DNA of 64,000 nt from Heloderma charlesbogerti. Taxonomy: Eukaryota > Chordata > Lepidosauria > Squamata > Helodermatidae. Below the pieces are notes generated by a model, which was not told where the DNA came from, made no database searches, and saw nothing but the letters and a program-made list of their open reading frames with translations. Below, in pieces: positions 45,962 to 57,251 of this stretch. The first letter of the stretch is position 1, and the number at the start of each line of letters is the position of its first letter. The stretch lies in contig JANEZZ010002761.1 in assembly GCA_026122225.1 (NCBI GenBank), positions 930,001-994,000 of the forward strand. The letters run 5' to 3'. The position numbers and the translations under genes were made by a program.

Positions 45962-46034
45962 GCAGAGCAGAGCAGAGCAGAGGAGAGCAGAGCAGAGCAG
46001 AGCAGAGCAGAGCAGAGCAGAGCAGAGCAGAGCA
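45962..46034. repeat. (GAGCA)n pentanucleotide tract in CR1 5' UTR
   Basis: About 14 gcaga/gagca units with one aggag interruption. The other CR1 copy has only two to four at the same place, so it expanded after or at insertion. Confidence 0.92.
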
Positions 46035-46320
46035 AGCTGCTCCAGCTGGTCCAGGGACTACAGAAGCAGGCAAGCTCCCAGAGAGCGAGCGAACGGGGGA
46101 GCAAACAGGAGTTGGCCAGGGGAGTTCGGCAGGGGAGGTCAAGGGGGAGGCCCCTAACATTTATTTTTTATTTTTTTAACTAACTTTTTCCCATTTATTT
46201 GTCTTGTAACACACACTTTCACACCAGTGGGACTCTGCTTTAACCTCTACTGAGTAGAGGAGCAGGCACAGGCTAGTCTAGAACAATCACAAAGCTAGAC
46301 ACAAAAAGGGAAAAGAGGCT

Positions 46321-47346
46321 ATGGAAGGACAAGACTCTCCAGTGGTGGTGACCTGCAAGGTGTGTGCAATGTTTGTTTTCTTGCCTGAGAACAACATGGC
46401 CTACACCTGCAACAAGTGCAAGTTGATCACGCTGCTGGAGGAAAAAGTAAGTGGACTGGAGTGGCGACTGTCGACCCTCCAGGGAATAAGAGATCACGAA
46501 GAGTTCTTGGACAGAATGGGGGAACTACAGCAGCAAAGGGAAGACCAGAAGCTTGAAGAGCAACAGCAAGATGAGGCAGTGGGAAATGCTGAGGTGAAGA
46601 AAAATGGAGTAGAGGATACTCCATGGAAAAGGGTGACAGTTAGGAGAAGAAGAACTAGACGCCACTCTGCACCAGTGGAAGCAGTGGAGCTGTGGAACCG
46701 ATTCCAGGTACTCGCGGATGAGACTGGAGGACAGCCTGCAGAGGAAGAATCACAGGGGAACCTGCATGAGAGTGAGCAAGAGGCTGAAAGTCAGTCAAAC
46801 AGAGGCGATGAAACCCAGGCCTACAACAACAAAAAGAGAAGAGTGGTAGTAGTGGGAGACTCCTTGCTGCGTGGGATCGAGACCCAAGTATGTCGCAAAG
46901 ACCCGTGGACTCGCCAGGTATGTTGTCTCCCGGGAGGACAGATTAGAGACGTGACTGAAAGGTTGCCTGCACTCATAAAGCCCACTGACAGGTATCCCTT
47001 TCTTCTCATCCATGTGGGAACAAATGATACCGCCAAGCGGAGCTACGAAGAGATCACGTCAGACTTTGAAGCTTTGGGAAGAAAACTCAAGAACTTTGGG
47101 GCCCAGATAGTTTTCTCATCCATCCTTCCAGTAGTTAGAAGAGGGATAGAAAGGGAACGAAAAATACTCCGGGTGAATGACTGGCTACAAAGGTGGTGCC
47201 GATGAGAGAGATTTGGATTCTGGGACCATGGGCTATACTTCCTGGAAGATGGGCTGTTGGCTAGGGACGGGTTGCACCTCACAAAGGATGGGAAGAATGT
47301 GTTTGGCCACAGCATGAAGAACTTCATCAGCAGGGCTTTAAACTGA
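46321..47346 (+). pseudogene. CR1 ORF1 (zinc-finger, coiled coil, SGNH hydrolase), one stop
   Basis: 341 codons with one in-frame TGA at 47203-47205. N-terminal CKVC...CNKC pair (residues about 11-40), coiled coil (about 40-95), then hydrolase: GDSLLRG (block I, near 46855), HVGTNDTAK (block III, near 47010-47036) and DGLHLT (block V, near 47265) after the stop. Thus the catalytic Asp-His block is cut from the intact part. ORF1 of CR1-group LINEs commonly carries this esterase. Confidence 0.88.
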
Positions 47347-47479
47347 ATCCTACGGGGAAGGGAGATGTAATGCTGGGGGTAACAATGGATGTAGGTGCAT
47401 GCACTGCAACGGAGAGAACAGCTCTGATAGCGCCCAATAATAGTCTTCAGACACATGTAGGAAGAAAGCCAGACTATGA

Positions 47480-48125
47480 AGCACATGGTCTTTGATGTCT
47501 ATATACTAACGCCCAGAGTATGGGAAACAAACAGAACGAACTTGAACTTGAATACAAGAGGGAAATTATGACCTGATAGGTATAACTGAGACTTGGTGGG
47601 ATGACTCTCATGACTGGAATACAGCAATTGAAGGATATAACTTGTTCAAAAAGAACAGGAGGAACAGAAAGGGAGGCGGGGTTGCACTGTATGTGAAAAA
47701 TACATATCTCTGCACAGAAATACAGGAGGAGGAGCTTGATAGCCCCATCGAGAGTATCTGGGTTGAAATAAATGGAGCAAAGAATAAAAGGAACCTCATG
47801 GCTGGAGACTACTACCGGCCACCCGATCAAGGAGAAGACAAGGATGAAACTTTTGAAAAGCAAATAGCCAATGTCTTAAGGGAGCATGATGTAGTAGCAA
47901 TGGGGGACTTCAATTTCCCCGATATTTGTTGGGAGACAAATTCTGCAAAACATGGCCCCTCCAGGAACGTCCTGACTTGTGTGGCGGATAACTTCCTCCT
48001 ACAGAAAGTAGAGGAAGGAACTAGAGGATCGCCTATCCTTGACTTGATCCTAACCAACAGAGATGACTTAGTGGATAAAGTAGCAGTTACAGGAACTCTG
48101 GGGAAAGCGACCAGGTTGTACTTGA
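47480..48125 (+). pseudogene. CR1 ORF2 N-terminal endonuclease segment
   Basis: Open from 47642: [76 protein letters not shown]. These are endonuclease blocks. A single-base loss near 48100 (relative to the other CR1 copy) moves the reading frame just before the SDH block, separating it from the RT frame. It starts after LYTNAQSMGNKQNELEL-like sequence at about 47500. Confidence 0.87.
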
Positions 48126-48129
48126 GTTC

Positions 48130-50253
48130 TTGCTTCTAAGGGAAGCAAAAGCTGAGTGTAGTCAAACGTGTACCCTGGATTTTAGGAAAGCTGATTTTCA
48201 TAAACTCAGAACAATGATCAGTAAGGTCCCATGGCAAGCGACGCTAACGAGAAAAGGAGTCCAAGATGGGTGGGAGCTTTTAAAAAAGGAAATTCTCAAG
48301 GAACAATCACAAACAATTCCAACAAGAAGAAAAGGGGGAAGACAACAGAAGAAGCCAAAGTGGCTTCACAAAAAGCTTAGGGATGACCTGAAAACAAAAA
48401 AGGACACATATAGGAAGTGGAAAGAAGGCCAAGTAACAAAGGAAGAGTACAGGCAGATAGCACAGAATTGCCGGGATGGCGTCAGGAAGGCTAAAGCTGA
48501 GAATGAGCTGAGGTTAGCAAGGGATGCTAAAAGCAACAAAAAGGCTTTCTTCAGCTACGTGCATAGTAAAAGGCAGAGGAAAGAAATGGTGGTTCAGCTA
48601 TTAAATAAGGATGGCAAAATGATAACAGATGACAAAGAAAAGGCAGAGGTGCTCAATTCCTACTTTGGCTCAGTCTTCTCCCAAAAGAGGGTCTATGAGC
48701 CCCCTGGCAAAGGCGAAGTACAGGCTGAAGGGGCAGGATTGCAGCTTGAGATGGATAGGCATATGGTCAAGGAACACCTAATTACTTTGAATGAGTTCAA
48801 ATCTCCAGGGCCAGATGAACTGCATCCTAGAGGAATAAAGGAACTGGCAGAAGAACTCTCAGAACCGCTGTCTATTCTCTTTGAGAAATCATGGAGGACG
48901 GGGGAAGTGCCAGATGACTGGAGGAGGGCTAACATTGTCCCTATCTTCAAAAAGGGTAAAAAGGGGGAACCTGGGAACTACAGACCAGTCAGTCTGACAT
49001 CAATCCCTGGGGAAATTCTGGAGCAGATGATAAAGGAATCCATCTGGAAGCACCTTGACAACAATGCCGGGATTACTCGAAGCCAACATGGATTTGTCAA
49101 AAACAAGTCCTGCCAGACAAATCTGATCTCATTTTTTGATCAAGTAACCTCCCTTGTAGACCGTGGGAATGCTGTAGACATCATATACCTTGACTTCAGA
49201 AAAGCTTTCCACAAAGTGCCCCATGATATCCTGATGTGCAAACTAGCTCAAAGTGGGCTAGATGAAACAACAATCCGGTGGATCCACAGTTGGCTACGGA
49301 ATCGGACTCAAAGAGTGCTTATCAATGGGACTTTCTCAAACTGGGGAGAGGTAACGAGTGGGGTACCGCAGAGCTCAGTCCTGGGCCCAATGCTCTTCAA
49401 CATTTGTATTAATGACTTGGAGGAGGAGGTGCAGGGAATGCTGATCAAATTTGCAGATGACACAAAATTGGGCAGGATAGCTAATACTTTGGAAGACAGA
49501 AACAAAATTCAAAGTGATCTGGATAGACTGGAGCACTGGGCAGAAAGCAACAGAATGACATTTAATAGGGAGAAATGCCAAGTTCTGCACCTAGGAAAAA
49601 GAAACCAAATGCACACTTACAAGATGGGGGATACGTGGCTCAACCACACTACAAGCGAGAAGGATCTTGGAATTGTTGTCGATCACAAGCTGAATATGAG
49701 CCAACAATGGGATGTGGCTGCAAAAAAGGCAAATGCTATTTGGGGCTGCATTCATAGAAGCATAGCTTCCAAATCCCGGGTAGTACTAGTTCCCCTCTAC
49801 TCAGCACTGGTTAGGCCTCATCTGGAGTACTGTGTCCAGTTCTGGGCACCACACTTTAAGAAGGATGCAGACAAACTGGAGAGGGTTCAGAGGAGGGCAA
49901 CAAAGATGATCAGGGGACTGGAAACAAAGCCCTATGAAGAGAGACTGAAAGAACTGGGCATGTTTCGCCTTGAGAAGAGAAGACTGAGGGGAGATATGAT
50001 AGCGCTCTTCAAGTACTTGAAAGGCTGTCACAGAGAAGAAGGCCAGGATCTCTTCTCGATCATCCCAGAGTGCAGCACACGGAATCATGGGCTCAAGTTA
50101 CAGGAAGCCAGATTCCGGCTGAACATCAGGAAAAACTTCCTGACTGTTATAACAATACGACAATGGAACCAATTACCTGGGGAGGTGGTGGGCTCTCCCA
50201 CACTGGAAGCCTTCAAGACGAGGCTGGACAGCCATTTGTCAGGGATGCTCTGA
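48130..50253 (+). CDS. CR1 ORF2 reverse transcriptase and C-terminal region, 707 codons open
   Basis: An uninterrupted 707-codon frame. Key segments: [18 protein letters not shown] (about residue 220), [19 protein letters not shown] (about 280), [20 protein letters not shown] (about 350), [20 protein letters not shown] (about 410) and FADDTKLG (codons at 49450). The C-terminal basic region ends SHLSGML. RT copies the LINE RNA at the nicked target. The start is arbitrary because the true protein begins upstream in another frame. Longest open frame in the window. Confidence 0.92.
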   Translation: MLLREAKAECSQTCTLDFRKADFHKLRTMISKVPWQATLTRKGVQDGWELLKKEILKEQSQTIPTRRKGGRQQKKPKWLHKKLRDDLKTKKDTYRKWKEGQVTKEEYRQIAQNCRDGVRKAKAENELRLARDAKSNKKAFFSYVHSKRQRKEMVVQLLNKDGKMITDDKEKAEVLNSYFGSVFSQKRVYEPPGKGEVQAEGAGLQLEMDRHMVKEHLITLNEFKSPGPDELHPRGIKELAEELSEPLSILFEKSWRTGEVPDDWRRANIVPIFKKGKKGEPGNYRPVSLTSIPGEILEQMIKESIWKHLDNNAGITRSQHGFVKNKSCQTNLISFFDQVTSLVDRGNAVDIIYLDFRKAFHKVPHDILMCKLAQSGLDETTIRWIHSWLRNRTQRVLINGTFSNWGEVTSGVPQSSVLGPMLFNICINDLEEEVQGMLIKFADDTKLGRIANTLEDRNKIQSDLDRLEHWAESNRMTFNREKCQVLHLGKRNQMHTYKMGDTWLNHTTSEKDLGIVVDHKLNMSQQWDVAAKKANAIWGCIHRSIASKSRVVLVPLYSALVRPHLEYCVQFWAPHFKKDADKLERVQRRATKMIRGLETKPYEERLKELGMFRLEKRRLRGDMIALFKYLKGCHREEGQDLFSIIPECSTRNHGLKLQEARFRLNIRKNFLTVITIRQWNQLPGEVVGSPTLEAFKTRLDSHLSGML

Positions 50254-50334
50254 CTTGGATTCCTGCATTGAGCGGGGGGTTGGACTTGATGGCCTTGTAG
50301 GCCCCTTCCAACCCTACTATTCTATGATTCTATG

Positions 50335-50924
50335 ACTCAATGGAGCACATGTTGAAGTTCAACGAAATGGGATATTGTGGATGCTTTGCTTTCTTTGTCA
50401 ATGTGTTAAAAATATACACTAATCTGTCCAGGAATATGGAACATAGTACCTTTCATTCCAACATCACATGTGTGCATTTTAATTGTTGGATGTTTTGGTA
50501 GGGTTTACTGTTCATTAGTCTTTAGGCATTGTATATTTGGATCTTATTCCATGTATGATACCTATGTATACATTTTGTAATAAAATGTATATAAGACTTT
50601 TGTATGCATATTAGAATCCAGTCGTTTAATTACAGTAGCATGTAGTATGGTATGATGGTATGTAGATTTCAGAAATGAAACCTGTGGATAATAGGTGGGC
50701 TTATCAAAGATGCTCCTCAAAGGAAACCATTGAGGTGTGGTAAGACCCTAGCGACTTTGTTTCTAGTCTGGACAATACTAAGGAGAGAGCAGAGGCAGGA
50801 GATCTAGTAGCTCCTGGATGCCTGCCATCCTATGATTTATCTTCTTCCTCCTGCTCAATGGGATGAAGGTTTTTCAGAAGGTCTCATAGATCCTGTTAAT
50901 GTAATACCTTCTGGAAGCGAGGAT
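50335..50924. other. PCNT intron and remnant of element split by CR1
   Basis: Contains the right inverted arm; otherwise no coding sequence. Confidence 0.4.
50572..50612. repeat. Right arm of an inverted repeat split by CR1
   Basis: tttgtaataaaatgtatata then agacttttgtatgcata is the reverse complement of the arm at 45690-45735 with few mismatches. Confidence 0.75.
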
Positions 50925-51330
50925 CATATGGCTTGGGACCAAGCTACCTGAAAGACCACCTTCTCTTATACGAGCCTGCCCGGTTCTTAAGATCTCCTGG
51001 AGAGGCCCTTCAGAGGTGAGTTCAGTGGTGATCCGAGAGAGGTCCTTTTTGGTAGCTATTCCCAGGGTGTGGTACTCCCTCCCAAGGGAGGCTGGGTTCA
51101 CTCCCTCTCAATTGCCCTTCTGCTGGCAAGCAAAGACCACTTTATTCAAAAAGGCCTTTAGCCTGTAAGTGAGTCTGATGGGTTTTATGCTTTTTAAATT
51201 TTCTATTTTTAATACTGTAATTATGTTTTTTATGGTATTTTAATGTATTGTTTGAATTAATTTTAATTGTGTCTGTAAGCTGCCTTGGGTGCCATTTTTT
51301 GGTAGAAAGGTGGGGTACAAATCAAATTAA
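50925..51330 (+). mobile_element. L2-like LINE 3' end
   Basis: gcttgggaccaagctacctg, gagaggcccttcagaggtga and gtggggtacaaatcaaatta. Confidence 0.75.
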
Positions 51331-51339
51331 AAAAAATCA

Positions 51340-54300
51340 TGATGACAACTCCTTCTAGATAGTCTGCTTTCAGAAGGGATTTCTCTTCCATTGCAAAGCG
51401 GCTAATAGGAACAATGATGAATCCAGAAGCTGTATGGGCTCCTGTGGGAGAAGGTTGCCTTTGACTGGGAGGAACCAAAGGGTGACAATGTGAGATGGAG
51501 TATCCTGGAGAATCAGGAGCGGCATGGCCAGTAGGGAACCAGTAGAACCACAGAAACTCTTTCATCACAGATTTTGCATTGGACCCTGGAGGCAGTGGGG
51601 GGGTGGGGTAGCAAGAATGCATAGAGTGGAGGTAGAGGCCAGTTTGATGTTAGTGAATGTATTGTTTCTACTCCCTTTCCTAGCTTGGGTTTTGTGGTTG
51701 GCTGGTGAAACAAACAGGTCCACAACAGGTGATCCAAAGTGTTTCCAGAGCACTGAGAAGGTGGACTGGGTCCAGACTCCACTCTCTTGGGTCTAAGGTG
51801 GAGAGATGGGGAAGCTGTTCCTCCTTGCTTGTCTATTTGTGTTTTCATCATTGTGTTGGTTGTTCGTACTAGGAGATAAGACCATCAAACAGTAAGTGCG
51901 AAGGCTTGAAATGCTAGGGTGAATGTACAAAGTTCCTGTCAGTTGATGCTGTGGGTCATTCCAGAAGCCCTGGATAATTTGGCTTTGGCAGTGGGCTCCA
52001 CACACTTGAAGGCTGGTGTCAGTGGTCACAGTTATCTGATGAGGATCCTTGAGGGGGACTCAGAGACATGTGGAGAGTTGGGGACCACTACTGGAGGGAG
52101 TGTTGAACCTGGGAGGAAAGGATTCTTCAAAGTGTCATTTCTGGACTATTCTGATGTGTTGTTTGTGGGCTGTATCATGTTGTAGAGGTAGCAAGTTATT
52201 GTAGAGTTTATGGGTAGGATCCAACAGTGCCCTACTGCTGGCAGTGAGCACCACTGGTTCCTGGTGTGCTCGTGGCTGGCCCTGGCGGCAACCTGCCCCT
52301 TCCAGAAACTTGCATTTCTGGTAATTTGGGGGCTTGCCCCCAGAAGAGCCACATCACCGCAGCCAGTGATAGGGGCTGCGTATGCACTGCCGCCACTGGG
52401 GCCAGCCAAGCACACACCAGGAATCAGCGTGCTCGCCGCCATTGGTAGGGCACCATTGGATCCTACCCCTTGTGTAGGAGGGAAGACCAGGGAAGGATCT
52501 TGAGGCACAAAATCATCATGCCTAACACATGGGCCAGATCCACGAGGTCCACTGTTTTGTGGAAGTGGATGTATATGGCTACATGCTGGATTTTCTTGGC
52601 TATCTCTGGTGAGAGGGAGATGAGTCCCTGTGATGTAGTGATCATGGCACCAGATGTTGGATACAGTAGGTTGGCCATGAGTGGCTTTTGAGGTGATTCA
52701 CCAGGGAACTGGGCTACTCCAGGCAATGTAAAGTGAATTTCAGGTCCTGATGGGCCTTGGATAGAGCGGGAGACCCGAGTAGCAGATCACTATGGTAGGG
52801 GTATATACGGATGCCTTGGATTTGGAGGTGTGCCCTAAGATAATAATTTTATGAATGTGTGAGATATGGAGGTAAAGCTGAAGGGCAGTCCTTTGGATTG
52901 GAAGTGGAGATCCTTGTAGATGGACCACTGAAATCTGCAGTGGTAGGGGAAGAGGAGTATATGTAGTTATGCCTCAGGGATATCTACAGAGGTGAGGAAG
53001 TCCCCTGGTGAAGGGGCTCTCAAATTGTGGTCAGGGTCTCCATGCAGAATTTGTGGTATTGCACAAATTTGTCGAACTATTTGAGATCCAAACTGGCATG
53101 CCAGTCTCTTCCTTTCTTTGGAACTATAAAGATGATGGAGTAGATACCGGAGAAGTTGCCAGGACTGGTTCTGTTGCCCCTATTTGTAACAGGTGGGCAA
53201 TGGTCCCTTTGATGACCCTTTGCTTCTTGAGGGAGCAGGAAGGAGGAGATGGGCTGAATTTGTTCCATGAAACCTTCAGCAAAGTTATGAGTTTGCATTG
53301 CCCGCTGGTCTGAGGTTGAGGCTTCCCAGGAGGACAGGAATAGCTGAAGTCTTCCTCCCACTGGGGTGGAGATGGCATCAGAACTGGTGCTTGCCATCTG
53401 TGGGATGGGTGAAATTAAGCTGGAATAAGGGTGGTGGATGAGATGTTCTGATGTAGGGAATTTGATTCTATTCCAAGCAGGCTTACCGCTCCTGAAATCC
53501 CTAGATTTTTGGTTCTTTTGGGACCCAGGAAAGGAGAGGAATGCCTGCACTCTCTTTGTTTTGGGGTGCAGGGGTCAAGGCCTTACACTTATCCATTGTC
53601 TTCACTAAGTCATCCTTTGAATGAAATAAAGGAAACATTGATTCTGGAGGCTGAATCTATGCTCCAGTGCTTGAGCCATAAGTAGTAACTAGCTATGGCC
53701 CTGGCTGAGTACTGCAGAGCTGAAGTCTTGGGCAGCTTTTGTAGTCTAGCCACATCAAGATTGCTGTCCTGAGCTAGGCCCACTAACCACAGAAGGGATG
53801 TCCTGGCAATCACAGAGGAGGCAGATGCTGCCCGCAGGGCAAAGGCAGTCACTTCATGGATTTTCCTATGAGCTAGATCATGAGTGGGCAACTGTGGGAG
53901 GTCTAGGGGTCATTTTGCCCCCCCCCCGACTCTCCCACAGGTCACATTCCCCCCTAAAAAAAAAAAGGCAGTTTGCCCACGCCACCATTTTTTTTAAAGA
54001 AAAAAAGGCATCCTTTCTTTGCTACAAAAGTCAAATTTAGTTTGTCTGCAAGCTAAATTTGAGCGTTTTAGCATTCCACAGCTGCTACAGAGTGCTACAA
54101 GGGTCAACACTTGATGCTTTTGAGTGCTGCAAAGGTCAAACAAGCTAAATTTGACCCTTGTAATTCTCCGTAGGGCTATGGATGCCATTTCCCCCCCTAA
54201 AATATCCAAAACACATTTTGCCCCTGCTGAATTCAGTGATATGCATCAGAGGGCGCATGTATCCTGCATGTTGCCCACCCCTGGCCTAGATCTAACTGCT

Positions 54301-55470
54301 TCTCACCAGAATCCTGTAAATGGGCACCATAGTCTTTAGGCACAATGGTCCTAGATAGTAAGGTGGCTATGGGAGTATCCACCAAAGGAACCTGCTGTTT
54401 GCTGTTCTAAGGTCATTAAAAGTGCACTAGGAAAGGAACAGCGTTCTGGGAATTTTGGTCTCTGGATATACAATTGCTTTTCTGGTGAAAATGGGAGCCA
54501 TATCCTGAGTGACAGAGTGTTACCCTAAGGACAACACAGCATTAGACAATGAAGATACAACACCAGAATCATTATGGAGTTTTTAAATTATTCTGTGTTA
54601 AGAATCATCAGGCCATTCCCCATCTTCGAGATCAAAACAGAAGTGAGAGGATGGTCTAGACTGGCTGACTCTTGGTTACTAAGGTGCCCTTTGGATAAAA
54701 ACTTTGACACCTGATCCCGAGTGGATGGAGGCTTGGATTTAGACAGAGGTCCAGAGAATTATAATCAGATTCTTCAGACAAATCGGCTTGAGAAACAGTG
54801 TGGTGTTTGTGCCCCATGACCTTATTAGTTTTTGCTGCTCCTAGGAGGGAAATCTTTGGAGGAGAAAAACACACCTGTTCCTTTTATGAGCACTTTTGGT
54901 TTTCTTTCTAAAAAAAAAATAAATAATAATGCAAACATCAGCTATAACAGCATCCTTTATTTTCTGTATGAAGTCCTTTTGGAGAAATACAGTAGGGAAC
55001 TCAAAAAAGGAGATGTGGTGCTCTAAGAGTGCCCTGGAGAAGGCTCCTACGTGATCCTGCATAAGCTTAAGAAGAGAGGCTGTATCAGCATTGTCATTGG
55101 GAATCTCCTCAGAAAATGAAGATCAGCCTGGCTTGCATTGCCCTTTTCTGCCCTCTGATGGTCAGCAAAATTATTGCTCTGATCACTTTGGTTTGCAATG
55201 TTCTTTTGCACCCTCTGGTGACCCATAAGAGTATTGCTCTCAAAATCAGAGGCAGAAAAAGGTGCTGATTTTGCAGCATGCTTGATGTTTGGGACTTTCA
55301 AAAAGGCAGGCATGGTGGAGAGTGAGCCTTGTCCATCCACAAAGGAGGATACTTTGGCTGAGTAGAGGCTAGAATCCCTATCACAGCAACAGTAAGAGTG
55401 AGCAGGATCCAATGCAGAGAGGGTCCAGCATTGGTTGCCTGTTTCAGGCAACATATCCACAACAGGAATT
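51340..55470 (-). mobile_element. DIRS-like element: gag, RT, RNase H, antisense
   Basis: Minus strand, 5' to 3' from high coordinates: gag-like 55460-54650 (MDMLPETGNQCWTLSALD; LSEESDYNSLDLCLNPSLHP) and 53890-53610 (ALRAASASSVIARTSLLWLV), RT start 53550-53080 (FSGIYSIIFIVPKKGRDW), RT thumb 52720-52480 (DLAHVLGMMILCLKILPW), RNase H end 51850-51520 (HFGSPVVDLFVSPANHKTQA; LYAFLLPHP). A MITE lies inside at 52212-52469. The recombinase is not seen here. Many stops. Confidence 0.8.
52212..52469. mobile_element. MITE (258 bp) inside DIRS
   Basis: Termini gggtaggatccaacagtgcc and gcaccattggatcctaccc are inverted; the interior has cactgccgcc/ggcggcaacc-type inverted G+C-rich parts. Confidence 0.78.
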
Positions 55471-55673
55471 CTAAGTAGATTGCAGAGCTTGAAATAATTA
55501 ACAGATATTTAGGATAAAAGGAAGAGCTTATCCTTAATATCTGTGAACTATTTCAATCACACTCAAAAGGTGAAAGAATCTAGGTGCTTTTTCTGTTTCA
55601 AAACACTGTAGTTGTTTGTAAGCATTAACTAGGTATGAATAACGGTTTACAAAAATAAAATCCACTCTCTTAC

Positions 55674-55770
55674 CAGAGGTTTGGAAGAAGTCAATAATTC
55701 TGCTTTAAGCTCAAGTATATTCAATAAGGCTGCAACTGCTTCATCATTTGATGCAGGCCAGTTAATGGTT
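55674..55770 (-). CDS. PCNT: PCNT exon (97 bp)
   Basis: Acceptor ...ttacatttaacag ends at 55771; donor CTG|gtaaga follows 55674. One base completes Arg, then 32 codons encode TINWPASNDEAVAALLNILE and KAELLTSSKPL, ending in phase 0. The Asn/Asp-Glu-Ala-Val plus LLxxLELKxELL pattern matches the conserved segment that precedes the PACT region in pericentrin. The following exon, expected to encode roughly 50 more coiled-coil residues in phase 0/0, was not found in the 13 kb of transposons before 42389. Confidence 0.87.
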
Positions 55771-56519
55771 CTGTTAAATGTAAGGCAGAAAGAAAAACCA
55801 TTTAGGTGGCTGTAGGTTAGGTGGCTATCCCATGGAACAGACAGTGACTCTGTATATCTGATGTCTGAGACATTTGGCATAAAGACAGCAACTAGAACTG
55901 TTTGAGACAACTAACTTTATAAGAAATAATGGGTAGAAAGCCATGAAAAATTAACGTACACCAGCCAAACCTCAAAATGTTATTTTGTACTGATATGTCT
56001 TTATAGTTTCTATGAAACTACTTAAGACCATTTTTTTTAAAAGACCTTTAAAAAAACCCATATATTTTACATTCATCTAGATGGAGCATATGACAAATAG
56101 AGGTCTGGTAGTATCATGAAACTGCCATTTTTAAGCCTGGTACAGACCATTGTTTAGTGTTTATATACACAAACAGGTGCAAGCCTTGGGCCCACAAGGA
56201 AAGGATATGTTTTTAAATATATATCTTTATAGGAGTTTTCAGTAGAAAAACAACAGCTAAAATAAACAGAATCAAACAAAACAACACATACCAATCCAAC
56301 AACTAGTCATCAATCTGTATCACTGGATAAGAGTTGATTCACAAAACACAACCTTCCAATCCTGCTTTGGAGCAGCTTCACATTCATCTGAATACAGGAG
56401 ACTGGTTTATACAAATCACAGTCAATTAACAATCTAGGATACTATACCAGGATCAAACCACAATCTCCTTTATTCCGAAGAAATGGGAAACTAGGATTGA
56501 AAGCTTTAAATCTCGTCCT
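55771..56519. other. PCNT intron sequence
   Basis: AT-rich intron. 56200-56300 may be the A/T-rich end of an old LINE. Nothing else seen. Confidence 0.45.
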
Positions 56520-56552
56520 CTTGGGAGGGGGGGGGGGAGGAAGGGGGGGGGA
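56520..56552. repeat. G-rich low-complexity tract
   Basis: gggagggggggggggg and aagggggggggg runs; could form a G-quadruplex. Confidence 0.85.
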
Positions 56553-56569
56553 TGCCTGAGCTTACTTGT

Positions 56570-56766
56570 AGAAGGGCTGTAGCTCAGTGATCGAGCACAT
56601 GTTTTGAATGCAGAAAGTCCCAGTTTTCATCCTTGGCATCTCTTGGTAAGGCTAGGAAAGAATCTTGTCTGAAACCCTGGAGAACGGTTGCCAGTCACTG
56701 TAGACAATACTGAGCTAGATGGACCAGAAGTCTGGCTCAGTACAAGACAGCTTCCTATATAACTAT
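56570..56766 (+). mobile_element. tRNA-derived MIR/CORE-like SINE
   Basis: Head gggctgtagctcagtgatcg (box A), gagcacatgttttgaatgca and a decayed box B (agttttcatccttgg), then the body phrase gtagacaatactgagctaga tggaccagaag and ggctcagtacaagacagctt. It carries the plus orientation of a tRNA-Ala-like head. Confidence 0.78.
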
Positions 56767-56982
56767 GGTTAGCATTACATCTGTGCTGGGCCTCTGTATC
56801 AAGACGCAACAGTTAGCAAATTTTATCCAGAGGCAATGGCCAACTACTAGAGTTGATCAACACATTAGCAAGTAATGGAAACCGTAATTTAACAGCTGTG
56901 TTCCCCCAGTTTCTAGAAGACAGTTCCAAAACTAGGAATATAATAATTATTTTAATTAAGAAGATCCTTGTAAAATACTTGC

Positions 56983-57251
56983 CTGTCTACAGTTTTATAT
57001 ATGAATTCAGAAAGATAAGCAGCAGCAAAGAGCAACTGTTCTCTGATGTTTTCTAATTTCTGCTGTTCCACATGTAGCATGAGAGTATCATTTGAAAAGG
57101 TTAAGTTGGAGTAATTGTTTTTTGAAGGACATGAAGCAAGTTTTTGTTGATTTTTATAACTGGGTTTTTCCTGTCCCTTCAAGCCTTCTAGCATTTGTTG
57201 CAATTCCTTGATTCTTCCAGTGTTCTGCCAGTGCTGTACTTTGAACTCATG
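56983..57251 (-). CDS. PCNT: PCNT exon, coiled coil to pre-PACT region (269 bp), GC donor
   Basis: Acceptor ...tttatttcaatag ends at 57252. The exon starts in phase 0 as HEFKVQHWQNTGRIKELQQM and continues to EQQKLENIREQLLFAAAYL and KTVD. Two donor choices exist: ACAG|gcaagt at 56983 (GC donor) or CAA|gtattt three bases on. Only the GC donor leaves two bases (AG), which the next exon's first base A turns into Arg, giving TVDRTINW as the pericentrin family expects. The alternative ends in phase 0 and breaks the frame. Confidence 0.87.

Larger units (their letters stand above)
45949..50334 (+). mobile_element. CR1 LINE, nearly full length (4.4 kb)
   Basis: Starts gcctcccagctgagcagagc and ends attctatgattctatg. 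It has one 5' unit with an expanded (gagca)n tract, ORF1 (46321-47346, one internal stop), and ORF2 (about 47480-50253, one frameshift). It is the best-preserved CR1 here. No target duplication is evident. Confidence 0.93.

Noticed and set aside
45865..46179. Frames made of repeated SRAEQ
   Set aside because: Direct translation of the GAGCA tract in the CR1 5' UTR.
47043..47486. 147-codon minus-strand frame in CR1
   Set aside because: Shadow of CR1 ORF1/ORF2 junction on the coding strand.
56570..56766. tRNA gene
   Set aside because: Box A is good but box B is decayed and the sequence runs on into a SINE body; not a functional tRNA.
56980..56983. GT donor CAA|gtattt for the PCNT exon
   Set aside because: Leaves phase 0 and shifts the downstream frame; the GC donor fits.
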